This document shows positions 19,273 to 29,688 of a stretch of DNA of 64,000 nucleotides, piece after piece. Numbering within the stretch: the stretch's first letter is position 1; each line of letters starts with the position of its first letter. A program made the translations under genes and the position numbers. Below the pieces are notes generated by a model, which saw only the letters and a program-made list of their open reading frames with translations, had not been told where the DNA came from and searched no databases. The DNA is from Clostridia bacterium UC5.1-1D2 (GTDB taxonomy: Bacteria; Bacillota; Clostridia; Lachnospirales; Lachnospiraceae), in assembly GCA_001304855.1 (NCBI GenBank), contig BBZN01000002.1:157456-221455 (forward strand). The letters are read 5' to 3'.

Positions 19273-21082
19273 TTATGAGTTTTCTTTTAAGATTCTCCAA
19301 ATTGTAGTCCGGCTGATCTCCAACACCTCAGCCGCTTTTTTCTGGTTGCCGTTTTCGTTGGCTACCACCTGCTTCACAATATCGTGCATAATTTTGTTGA
19401 GGGGCTGGTGGAGATCAAAGGGAATGTTCTGCTGAATGGAGTGAACCGGATGGTAGACGGATTTCTCTGCATTTACAGCGTTCCTGATTTCCTCAGGGGT
19501 AATCAGCACCTCGTTGGTTGTCTGCACCAAGGTCTTAATCAGGCGGTAGAACTGCTTGAAATTGTCCGGCCAGCAATAATCCTTTAATTCCTTGATCCCC
19601 TCCGGCGCGATTCCGATGATTTGTTTGTTGTACCGCATGTTAAACTGGTTGATGCATATGATGGTGAGATTGGAAATAATATCGGGGCATTCTCTTAAGG
19701 GAGAGATGCGGAGGCTTTTGCAGAAAGGGAGTACAGCAGGCTGTGGCAGATCTCTGCGCTTACATCCTCCTCTTTCGCCGGGGCGCCGTTGGTGTCGATG
19801 GAAAAATATACTTTGTTTTGCTTGCAGATTTCACCCTGCTCCAAAAACCAATCAGATCGCTTCTCAGGGCCGGCGTCAGAGAAGCGATATTTTAAAATAG
19901 AGAGAAGAGCGGGTATTGAACAAGGGGCTGTTGGCGTTGTCCATCAACCAGTTCAGGTTTGCGGATTTGCAGTCTTTTAAATCCACCACAGTGAGGGATG
20001 TGTGAAAATCCTTGTTCCGCTCGTAGAGATAGGAAACCACGGAATCATAAAAGGTTCCTGTCTCTCCCAGAAGAATAACCGGCAGCCCTCCGGTAAACTG
20101 GGAATCCCCCAGGGGATTCTGATTGAAATAGGTTTCGACTATTTTCGGCTGAAAGAAAAAATTCCGGGCGATCTCAAGGTTGTTGGAAAAAACCTTTACA
20201 AAATTGTTTCTGGAGACGGAGGGCAGGCGGGTGTGGTGTATGCCGGCGTAAAATATGTCCTCATATTCCCCGGAGGGGGTGACGGTAATTGTAAGGTATT
20301 TATTTTCAAGCTGCTTCGTATAATTGTGGGCCTGTCCATTTGAGAACTCCCGGACTTTGTTTGCCATAATCTCATTTAAAAAGGAGAGGCTTCGCCGTCC
20401 ATCGGAGTGGAATGAAGGATTTCCCCGGTTCCGGTAAAAGCGGCCAGATCGGAAACGCTGCATTTCAAAAGATCCATGAGTATGTTTTTTCCTTCTTGCT
20501 GCGGGACAGAGTGTCTCCGAGGACAGAGATCTGGTCGAATACCTTTTCGATACTTTCCCTGGAGGAGGTTATAAGAACAGGGGTAAGGCCTGCGTCAACG
20601 GCTTTGACGGAGACGATTGTATCACAAATAACCAGGGAATACTCCTGCTGACGGAGCTCCTTCAATATGGTATCGGCATCGGTGGAGTGGTGTATGGTAT
20701 AGATTGGCATGTTGTTATTTAAAAGCTGGCAGATTATCCTGGCGTGCTTGGTTGTGGAGCTGAATCCCACCAGGGCGCTTTTTCCTTTGTAGCGTCGGCC
20801 AGTTTGATTGCATGGAGTATGTCGCTTGCGGTAATTTCTATCTCTAATACCGGCAGGGGAATCCTTTCCCGAATAATTTCCGCAGTCCCGCCGCGGGAAA
20901 TGAGTAATCGTATTCGCTGTGCAGCAGTTCCTCCTGAACCACTCTCAGCCCTTCCTCGTAATCCCCGTCTAAGACTGTGAGGGATATATCATCTCTGGTA
21001 ATTCCGATTTGGCGGATGATATCGTGAGGCCCGGGTATGGAGCAACCGCTAAAATTCTGGTCTTTGGAGTGGAATAAATCAT
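19273..21082 (-). CDS. PrpR-like transcriptional regulator with degenerate AAA domain
   Basis: About 603 residues across at least four frame breaks. The N-terminus (TRILAVAPYPGL, then VICD..SVKAVDAGLTPVLITSS) resembles the PrpR_N ligand-sensing domain. A central PAS-like stretch (ITVTPSGEYEDIFYAGI) follows. The next region aligns with the sigma-54 activator domain, but its Walker A region reads LLGETGTFYDS instead of GETGTGKE and no GAFTGA loop is visible. The C-terminus (KKAAEVLEISRTTIWRIL) is a Fis-type helix-turn-helix. The start at 21082 has AGGAGGG upstream. It lies back to back with the four-carbon sugar-acid operon, and a ligand in that pathway is the likely effector. Confidence 0.8.
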
Positions 21083-21291
21083 GGCGTCTGTCCCTCCTGA
21101 ATTATAAATTATGTGAGAACCGTTACGTTTGTTTTTACAATTATAGCACACATAGGGGGAGGTTTCAATATAAAACATAAAGAAAAATTCAATGGGAATA
21201 ATGCATAAAAAAGTGACAATAAAACCATATAAAAATGCACAAAAAATAAAAAAGTGTTTAAAAAATTGAACATTTATTAAGGGCGATCGTG

Positions 21292-21320
21292 TTGACAAAA
21301 AGAGACATAGCCTGTATTCT
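21292..21320 (+). promoter_or_regulatory. Sigma-70-type promoter of the sugar-acid operon
   Basis: TTGACA (21292-21297) and TATTCT (21315-21320) with a 17-base spacer. No -24/-12 sigma-54 element (TGGCAC..TTGC) is visible in the intergenic region. The AT-rich tract 21130-21290 upstream is probably where the divergent regulator binds. Confidence 0.65.
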
Positions 21321-21330
21321 GAGTACATAA

Positions 21331-22622
21331 ATGGAACAGCTGATAAAAAAGCAGACAAAGAGGTTGCATAAATTGATTGAAATTTTAATAATAGCGGATG
21401 ATATGACAGGAATGCTGGACGCAGAGGCGCAGTTTGCAAACAGAGGAATTTTATCAGATGCGTTTCTGGGAGACATAACAATCGAAGATTTAAATAATTG
21501 TGGGGCCAGAGTCGCTGCAGTGACAACCGAAAGCAGACATCTTTCAAAAGAGCAGGCCTATGAAAAGGTATTCCGCATAGCGGATCTTGCCAAGAAAGCG
21601 GGAGTAGTACAATCTTTAAAAAGACGGATTCCGTACTCCGGGGACATGTGGGAACGGAGCTTACGGCAGTGATGCATGCCGCCGGCTCCAGCCAGATTCT
21701 TTTCTTTCCCGCATATCCGGAACAGAACCGTATAACAAAAGATGGGGTGCAGTACGTGGAAGGGGTGCCCATAGCTGAAAGCATATTTGGGAACGACAGG
21801 CTGGATCCGGTGATCAGCTCATTCATTCCGGAGATACTCGCCTCGGAAACCGAGGCCCATATCCAGGTGGTCACAGGCGATAAAAGCTGGGATGAGGAAG
21901 GCCAAAGACAAACCATATATATCTTTGACGCGGTAAATGAGGAACAGCTTTATAAGCATATTCTCAAGGCAAAGGCACATAACAGAATGAGGCAATTGCA
22001 GGCTGCGCCGGACTTGCCAAAGAGCTGGCTGAAATCATGTCGGGCTCCAGGGCGGGGGAGAAGGTTGTCAACCCCAATGATAAATTGTTTGCAGTATGCG
22101 GAAGCTTTAACCGGGTGACCAAAAACCAGGTGAAATACGCGGCGGACCATGGCTTTACATATTTTCCCGTCGGCATTGGAGATCTGGCCGGGGGAGCGGA
22201 TGAATATGCCTTTGATTACAAGCGGATTGCGGCAGAGATAAGGGAGGCCTGCAGACAGAAAAAATCCATTGTTATCGCCCCGGAGCGGCGACGCCAAGGT
22301 ACTGAAATTGAAAGAGGACCTCCGGTTGAGCGCGGACATCGTAAACCGCCTTAATTCCCTGTTGATGGAATGCATGGATGAGCTGGAGGGCTACACGCTG
22401 TTCCACACAGGGGGAGATACTCTCAGCTCCTTTATACATCTAAGCGGCTGCAGAAGGATTACCAGCTGCGGGGAGGTGCTGCCGGGGATAGCCATCAATA
22501 AACTTATCTTCGGCGCCTATGAAAAATATGTGATTTCTAAAAGCGGAGGGTTTGGCGACAGAGAGGTTTTGGTCAATTGTATAAACCAAGGACAAGAAGG
22601 GAGAGAAAGAAAAATTATATGA
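21331..22622 (+). CDS. Four-carbon acid sugar kinase (DUF1537)
   Basis: About 416-430 residues. Family members phosphorylate D-threonate, D/L-erythronate or related sugar acids at O4. The N-terminus EILIIADDMTGMLDAEAQFANRG matches the ADDxTG..D signature, and the C-terminus holds HTGGDTLSSFI and SKSGGFGDREVL, the ATP-binding end of the family. Frame breaks lie near 21640, 22005 and 22290. The start is uncertain: ATG 21331 lies only about 11 bases from the -10 box, whereas TTG 21373 has AGAGG upstream and fits the family start better. The stop overlaps the tctB start (ATGA). Confidence 0.85.
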
Positions 22623-23074
22623 AAACAAATATGAAACTTAATTTTCTGTTTCCGGCGGCAACCGCCATTATGGCAATTGTGTGGATGTATAAGGGGTTGT
22701 TTGAATATGGACTTTGGGACAAGAACGCCGGCTGCCCTGCCGACGGGCTCTTCCCCGTAATTATCGGAGCGGTGCTTCTCCTTGCAAGCGTCATTAATAT
22801 TGCCGGCAGCTTTAAAGAGGATGCGGTTATTTTTGATAAGAAAGCCCTGGTTCTGATCGCAGCCCTGGTTCTGATTTATGTATTGACAGATTATATCGGC
22901 TTTCTGCCTGCGCTTTTTATCTTTTATGTGCTTTGGCTGCTCTTTTTTGCCAGGGTGGGATGGAAGAATACGGTAATCGCAACCGTTGTGATGTCTGCCA
23001 TTGTGTATTTTGCATTCTCAGTGTGGCTGAAGATTCCATTTCCCACAGGAATGCTCTTTGATATGTTGAAATAG
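22619..23074 (+). CDS. tctB: Tripartite tricarboxylate transporter small membrane protein TctB
   Basis: A 151-residue intact membrane protein with four hydrophobic helices (LNFLFPAATAIMAIVWMY; LFPVIIGAVLLLASVINI; LVLIAALVLIYVLTDYIGFL; VIATVVMSAIVYFAF). This is the small TctB subunit that pairs with TctA. The ATG overlaps the stop of the upstream kinase. The TctB-TctA-TctC order is complete here, so the transporter is likely functional and moves a carboxylate such as a sugar acid. Confidence 0.85.
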   Translation: MKTNMKLNFLFPAATAIMAIVWMYKGLFEYGLWDKNAGCPADGLFPVIIGAVLLLASVINIAGSFKEDAVIFDKKALVLIAALVLIYVLTDYIGFLPALFIFYVLWLLFFARVGWKNTVIATVVMSAIVYFAFSVWLKIPFPTGMLFDMLK

Positions 23075-23093
23075 GAGGGAAAAATGGGTAATT

Positions 23094-24595
23094 TAATGTA
23101 TTTATTTTCGGGGTTTCAAACGGCCTTGTCCCCGGCGAACATCGGGGCGGCAGCCTGGGGGCGGTTCTTGGATCATAGTGGGCGCCATGCCCGGAATCGG
23201 TTCTCTGGTGGGCGTTGCGCTGCTGCTTCCTATGACCTACAGCTTTAATCCGACCACGGCCATCATCATGCTTGGAGCGATATACTACTCCAACATGTTC
23301 GGCGGCGCATTCAGCGCAATTCTCATAAATGTGCCCGGCGACGCCCCTGCAATTATGACATCCATGGACGGTTATCCTCTTGCCAGAAAGGGAAAGCCCG
23401 GCAAAGCGCTCATGACTGCCAACATATCCTCTTTCTTCGGCGGCCTCATCGGTATGGTTATCCTGACCTTTTTTAGGGCCTACCCTTGCAAGAGCCGGAC
23501 TGCAGTTCGGTCCCGCGGAGATGACGATGCTGATGCTGGTGGCCTTAAGTTCCATCAGCTGGCTCATTGAAGGCAACATCATGAAAGGAGTTGCAGTTAC
23601 CTGTATTGGTATTCTGATTTCCACAATCGGCATCAGCACAAATACGGCCGCAGCCAGGTATACCTTTGGCTCCATCCAGCTTCTCAGCGGAGTGAATTTC
23701 ATCCCTCTTGTGGTGGGATTCATCGGAATGGCCCAGGTATTTAACCTGGTTTCACAGAAAAAGCGTGAGAATGAACTGGTTATAAAAAAATTGACTTTGG
23801 CAGACTGCAAACTGGAACGGGAGGATTTGTCCAGAATGAAAGGGCCTGTAGCCAGAGGCGGACTTCTGGGCTCAATTATCGGATTTATCCCCGGCGCGGG
23901 CGCACCATGGCCGCCATTGTCAGCTATACCATACAGAAGAAATCAGGAAAAAACAAGGAACCCCTGGGCACAGGGGCCATCGAAGGGATTGCGGCCTCTG
24001 AAAGCGCAAACAATGGCGCAGCCGCAGGCGCATTCGGCCCCCTTCTTGCCCTGGGCATCCCGGGAAGCGGAACAACGGCGGTTCTCCTTGGAGGCTCATG
24101 ATGTGGGGCCTTGAACCCGGCCCGCGCCTGTTCACGGACCACGCGGATTTTGCCTGGGGGTTAATCGCTTCCCTGTACGTTTCCAATATCATTGCGCTGG
24201 TTATCGCTCTGGTCATGATTCCAATGATTATGCGGGTGATCTGCGTGCCCAACGAAATTTTAATTCCCTCCATCGTGGTAATCTGTTTTGTGGGCGCCTA
24301 CGCTTCCACAACATCCATGTGGGGCGTGCTCATCATGATAGTGGGAGGTATATTGGGGTATGCATTCCAGCGTTTCGGATACTCGGCGTCCCCGATGCTG
24401 CTGGCGTCCATTTTATCTGTAACCTTTGAAGTAAATTTGAGAAGAGCGCTGACAATTTCAGGAGGAAGTCCTTCCATTTTTGTGACAAAGCCACTTTCAC
24501 TTATTTTTTTCCTGGTGTTCCTGCTTCTTCTCTGCAGCCCTGTTTTTAAAAAGATATATTATAAAAAACGTCTTAATAAAAGAAACTACAACTGA
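23094..24595 (+). CDS. tctA: Tripartite tricarboxylate transporter large membrane protein TctA
   Basis: About 500 residues, full family length. Family motifs include GAMPGIGSLVGVALLLPMTY, INVPGDAPAIMTSMDGYPLA, GFIPGAG and ALGIPGSGTTAVLLGG, all glycine-proline rich turns in the substrate path. Roughly eleven hydrophobic helices are spread over the gene. Frame breaks lie near 23160, 23480, 23905 and 24095. AGGAGGG precedes the ATG at 23094. A 78-base gap separates it from tctC. Confidence 0.88.
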
Positions 24596-24673
24596 ATAGG
24601 CAGGTGCAGCTGCAAATATAGAATATAATAAAAATTTATATATAAAAAAACAAAAAATCTAGGGAGGTTTCTC

Positions 24674-25737
24674 ATGAAGAAAAAAGTTCTAAGTATCGTA
24701 TTAACGGGGATTATGGCGGCATCTATCCTTTCGGGGTGCAGCACAGGGACGGCAAAAACAGAAACAGCGGCAGCCGGGACAACAGCAGCGGACACCACGG
24801 CGGCAGGCGGGGCTCCGGAATCTACGGCGGCTGGGGAGGCGGCCTCCGAAGCTGCCTCAGGATTCACTCCGTCCAACAACATTACATACAACGTAAGCTC
24901 GAAAGCGGGCGGAAACTCGGACTTAATTACCCGTACAATCACGGACATCTGCACAAAAGAAGGACTGGTGGACAAGCCCTTTGTGGTTGTCAACAATACC
25001 GACGGCTCCGGCAATATTATCCGCATCACAACCCACGACACAAAGGATCCGGATCACACGCTTCTCTGCTTCAGCTCAGGAGATATGCAGTCTATGCTGG
25101 ACAGCGAGATCGGACTTACGGTAGACGACTTTGCGCCCATTGCCATTATGGCAGCCGACAAGCAGCTGATTTTTGGAAAGGCAGGAGGCGCTTATACAAG
25201 CTTTGACGATATCAAGGCGGCAATCGACAGCGGCGTAAAATTAAACGTAGGCGGAACCAAGAGCAACGAAAAACCGTATTCGACATGTTTGTGGCGGAGA
25301 TCGGCGCAGCAGACAGCTTCAACTATATGTACTATGACTCCTCGGCAGAATCAATTACGGCATTGATGGGGGGACATATTGACCTCTGCATGGGTTCCCC
25401 GGCAGCAGCCGTGACCTATGTGGACAGCGGGGATATCACTCCTGTTGTGGCATTTTCTGATACAAGATTCAATGCGCCTCTTGACGGGGCTCCCACGATG
25501 GAGGAGCTTGGCTATCAGGTAGTGGAATCTCCTATGTGGAGGGGAATTCTCGCCCCGGGAACCATGAGTGAAGAAGCCCAGCAGTACTGGAGCGATACAT
25601 TCGGCAAGGTTGCGGGATCAGAAGCATGGCAAAAATACCTTGATACCTATTTATTAAGCCCTTACTATCAGGATCTGGAGTCTACCCGTGAGATTATGAA
25701 GCAGACTCAGGCGGATTATCTGGCGTCGAAGGAATAA
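24674..25737 (+). CDS. tctC: Tripartite tricarboxylate transporter binding lipoprotein TctC
   Basis: About 354 residues. An N-terminal lipoprotein signal with lipobox LSGC (about residue 21) is followed by a long Ala/Thr/Glu-rich linker, common in Gram-positive binding lipoproteins. The binding domain shows the Bug/TctC pattern: NNTDGSGNIIRIT, VDDFAPIAIMAADKQ and HIDLCMGSPAAA. One frame break lies near 25275. It captures the carboxylate ligand outside the cell and delivers it to TctAB. AGGGAGG precedes the ATG. Confidence 0.88.
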
Positions 25738-25761
25738 AGAACAGAAGCCGGGGCGACATAT

Positions 25762-25791
25762 GGCGGGAATGCATGTTCAAAGGCGCTCCGG
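25762..25791. repeat. Family A repeat, copy 3 (half element)
   Basis: Only the right arm is present: GGCGGGAATGCATGTTC followed by AAAGGCGCTCCGG. It matches the outer arm of copy 1 with few changes. It lies between tctC and the first pdxA-like gene. Confidence 0.6.
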
Positions 25792-25867
25792 CAGAAGGCT
25801 GCATGTAATCAGCGGCGGTTGTGTCCCTGCAACCGCCCATTTTATTAGAGAGAACAGGAGATATGAA

Positions 25868-26894
25868 ATGAATCAGAAGAAACCGGTTGTCTGTGTACTG
25901 CTAGGCGACGCCGCCGGAGTCGGAGCAGAGCTCATAGTAAAATCGTTCGGCAGAAAGCAGAAGGCGGCAGAGAATGCAAAGGTTGTTTTGCTGGGGGATG
26001 TGAGAGTATTAAAACGGGCGGAGGAGCTGGTAGGGGATCGGGTTGAGTATATCCTGGTCAGGCCCGAAGAAATACGGGCCTCTGAGAAAGAACTTTTGAT
26101 GGTGGATGCCGGTAATATGGATCCTGCCGAGGCTCCTTTCGGAAAGGTAAGCGTCCTGTGCGGGGCTGCGGTTATAGAAGATATCAAATCTGCATGTAAC
26201 TTCTACGCAAAAGGTTATATTGACGGAATCTGTTTTGCGCCCTTTAATAAAGAAGCCATGCGCAAAAGCTCCGGCAGCATCACCAGCGAGACAGTGGCTT
26301 TTAAGGCCGAATGTCTGGCACTGGGACTGCCTATCGATGAGGACAACGGGGAGATGAATGTGGTGGACGGTCTGTGGACCACGAGAGTCACCAGCCATAT
26401 ACAGCTGACAAGGCTGGGGGAGTATCTCACCTGCGACAAGATTATATCCATGATCCGCCTTGCCCACAAAGCCTGCCGCGCTGCGGGAATTGAAAACCCG
26501 AGAATTGCAGTGGCTGCGTTGAATCCCCACTGCGGCGAGGGCGGGCTGTGCGGCGATGAAGAACAGACGATGATTAAGCCTGCCATTGAGGAGGGCATAA
26601 GGGAAGGCTTCCATATGACGGGCATGTATTCTGCAGATACGGTTTTTATCCATGCCTTTAACGGAGAAGCGGACGTAGTGGTTACCATGTATCACGACCA
26701 GGGGCAGATTGCGCTGAAGCTGAAAGGGTTTTCCCATGCGGTGACCATTGAGGCCGGTTTCCCCCATGCCAATCGGAACTCCCGCCCATGGAACGGCCTA
26801 TGATATCGCCGGTACGGGAAGGGTGAGCAACACAGCGTTTATGACGGCATTTGACATAATTGCGAGGCAGGCGCAGAACGCCATCGCAGACTAA
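25868..26894 (+). CDS. PdxA-like dehydrogenase, divergent paralogue
   Basis: About 341 residues. PdxA family enzymes oxidise and decarboxylate 4-phospho-hydroxy-threonine or, in the PdxA2 branch, 4-phospho-D-threonate/erythronate. This copy keeps FNKEAM, TSHIQLTRLGEYL, VAALNPHCGEGG and MYHDQGQIALKLKGF. The segment that in PdxA carries the metal-binding His (SGHTE, as in the next gene) reads ITSETVAF, so one metal ligand appears lost. A frame break near 26770 hides the C-terminus, which ends at 26894. AACAGGAG precedes the ATG at 25868. It may act with the next gene as a pair, or on another substrate. Confidence 0.8.
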
Positions 26895-26911
26895 GAGTAA
26901 AGAGGAATCCT

Positions 26912-27969
26912 ATGGAACATAAATTACCAATTATTGGAATTGCTATGGGGGATCCCAGCGGGATCGGGCCTGAAGTGACTGTAAAGGCTCTCAGCCACAG
27001 GGAGATTTACCACATCAGCAGGCCGGTTATAGTGGGAAGCCCGGAGGTGGTCAGGCTGGCAATCAGGTATTCAAACCTGAACCTGAAGGTACGTGAGATT
27101 ACATCAGTTGATGAGGCGGAATATAGTTACGGCACTATCGATGTGCTTACCCAGGACACGGTGGATATCAGCACGCTGAAGCTGGGGGAGGTCAGCGCGC
27201 AGGGGGGCAATGCAGCTTACCTGGCCGTTGAGAAGGTTATCGATCTGGCCATGAAGGGGGAGATTGACGCCACGATTACAGGCCCCCTCAACAAAGAAGC
27301 GCTGAACCTTGCAGGCCGCCATTACAGCGGACATACGGAAATTTACGCAGATCTGACCCACACGAAGGAATACTGCATGATGCTTGCCAACAAAACATTC
27401 CGCATTGTACATATTTCCACCCATGTTTCCCTCCGGGACGCCTGTGACCGCTGCAAGAGAGAGCGCGAGTACAAGGTAATCCGCATGGCCCACAAGGTCT
27501 GCAGGGAGCTGGGAATTGAGAATCCCAGGATAGCGGTGGCGGGGCTGAATCCCCATTCAGGGGAGAACGGCCTCTTCGGCACAGAGGAGATCGACGAGAT
27601 AATTCCCGCAATTGAACAGGCCAGATCCGAGCATATCAATGTCCAGGGCCCCTTCCCCCGGACACGGTTTACTCGAAGGCATACGGGGGGCAGTTTGATA
27701 TTGTAGTAGCCCAGTACCACGATCAGGGGCACATCCCCATGAAGGTGCTGGGGTTCCAGTATGATCAGGAGCATGACCGCTGGACGGATGTGGCCGGAGT
27801 CAACATTACCCTGGGGCTTCCCATCATACGCAGTTCCGTAGACCACGGCACCGCATTTGACAAGGCAGGACTGGGAACGGCAAATGAACAGAGTATGATG
27901 GACGCAATCAGGTATGGAGTACAGCTGTCCGGCCGGTCGGGGGCGGACAGGGAAAATAGAGGGAGGTGA
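26912..27969 (+). CDS. PdxA2-like 4-phospho-sugar-acid dehydrogenase
   Basis: About 352 residues. It begins [17 protein letters not shown] and keeps the metal-binding His residues in [20 protein letters not shown] and [20 protein letters not shown] and [11 protein letters not shown] are also conserved. With a DUF1537 kinase in the same operon, the known pathway logic is kinase first, then PdxA2 converting the phospho-acid to dihydroxyacetone phosphate and CO2. One frame break lies near 27650 (a CCCCTTCCCCC region). It follows the first PdxA paralogue by 17 bases, and its stop almost touches the GH13 gene. Confidence 0.88.
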
Positions 27970-27977
27970 ATCCGATT

Positions 27978-29551
27978 ATGCCAAAGTGGTTGGATAACGC
28001 AGTGTTTTACGAGATTTATCCCCAGTCTTTTTATGACAGCAACGGCGACGGTATCGGCGATATTCCCGGAATCATCGGGAAGCTGGATTATATCAAAGGG
28101 CTGGGCTGCAATGCAATCTGGCTGAATCCATGTTTTGATTCCCCCTTCTATGATGCAGGCTATGATATCCGCGATTTTTACAAGGTGGCGCCCAGATATG
28201 GAACCAACCAGGATATCAAAGATCTCTTTGAGGAGGTCCACAGCAGGGATATGCATATCATTCTGGATTTAGTGCCGGGGCACACATCCATTGAGCATCC
28301 GTGGTTTCAGGAATCCATGAAAAATGAGAATAATGCATACTCAGATTTTTATATCTGGACGCCCAACCGCAAGGCTATGCCGAAGATAGACAAGCCCGGC
28401 GTATACGCCAGCAACTTGAGAGGATTTATTATCGGATTCGGCCAAAGGCCGGGGTGCTGTGCGGTGAATTTTTATTCCACACAGCCCGCTTTAAACTATG
28501 GATTCAAGGAGATCGACGCTCCTGAATGGCAGAAACCCATGGAGTCTCCGGGGCCTCTTGCCTGAGGGAGGCCTTAAAGGATATAATGAGATACTGGTTA
28601 AAGATGGGATGCGACGGTTTCCGCGTGGATATGGCGGGCCATCTTGTGAAAAATGATCCCAGCCAGGAGGGGAACATAGAGCTGTGGCAGGAGTTCAGAG
28701 CGTTTTTGGACAAGGATTATCCCGATGCGGCCATTATTTCAGAATGGGGATCTCCAAAGCATTCCATCCAGGCCGGATTTCATATGGACTTTTTGCTAAA
28801 AAGCGGAAAACAGCACTACCAGGAATTGTTCCGCTCAGAGCATCCCTATTTTTCCAGGTCAGGGGAGGGAGATATCTCCGGTTTTGTGGAGAATTTTAAC
28901 CTGGATTATGAACTGACAGACGGGAAAGGTCTGATCTGCATACCCTCCGGCAATCACGATATCAGCAGAATTACGGAGAAGCTGAGTGAAGAAGAGATTA
29001 AGATTGCCTTTGCCTTCATTCTCTCCATGCCGGGCGCGCCCTTTATCTACTATGGAGATGAAATTGCCATGAAAAACCTTCAGGGGCTCCGGCCTGTGGA
29101 GGGCAGCGAGGAGAGAATCCAGTCCAGGACCCCCATGCAGTGGAACAGGGGAATCAACGCAGGGTTTTCAGCGGCAGGTGAGGATAAATTGTACGCCCCT
29201 GTTGATCCGGATGAAAACCGGCCCACCGTACAGGAGGCTGCAGAAAGAAAGGATTCCCTGTGGAATGAAATTCACAGGCTGATCACGGTGAGACAGAGTC
29301 ACGCAGCTCTGCAGTCCAATGCAAAAGTGGAGTTTTTGTATGCAGAGAAGGATGCATACCCCTTTGTGTATCTGCGCTCCTGTGAGAAAGAGAAGATACT
29401 GGTGGCGATTAATCAGGGGGAGGAGGCGTCCTGCCTGCTGCCGGGAGAATGGAAGGCAGGGGAGTGCGTCTATTCTTATAACGGCACAGCCAATCTGCAG
29501 GGGAGCAGGCTCCAAATGCCGGCCGCTTCGGCCAGTTTCTTTATGGTATAA
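27978..29551 (+). CDS. GH13 family alpha-glucosidase
   Basis: About 524 residues. Cytoplasmic TIM-barrel enzyme that hydrolyses short alpha-glucosides. The start VFYEIYPQSFYDSNGDGIGD is typical of oligo-1,6-glucosidase and trehalose-synthase-like GH13 members. The nucleophile Asp is in GFRVDMAGH, the acid/base Glu in IISEWGSP and the third acid in GNHDISR. Frame breaks lie near 28430 and 28545. The stop codon lies inside the first hairpin of repeat B copy 2. GGAGG precedes the ATG, and the gene starts eight bases after the pdxA2 stop. Confidence 0.85.
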
Positions 29552-29659
29552 TGCGGAGCATTATACCGCGCCGGTCCGGTTCCGACCGGAGGGAGGAAAA
29601 AGCCCGGCCCGGACCGAGTGCATCCCCCGGAGGGAAGCCATGGCCGGAGGACATGGCGC
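29542..29659 (+). repeat. Structured repeat, family B, copy 2
   Basis: Same architecture as 7514-7635. First hairpin GGTATAATGC/GCATTATACC with GGA loop, shared stem CGGTCCGG/CCGGACCG, conserved GGGAGGAAA and GAGTGCAT segments, closing hairpin GCCATG/CATGGC with GGA loop. It begins inside the last codons of the GH13 gene and ends 30 bases before the GH31 start codon. Confidence 0.75.
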
Positions 29660-29688
29660 CACGCCAAAATACAAGGAGGAGAAGGAAT

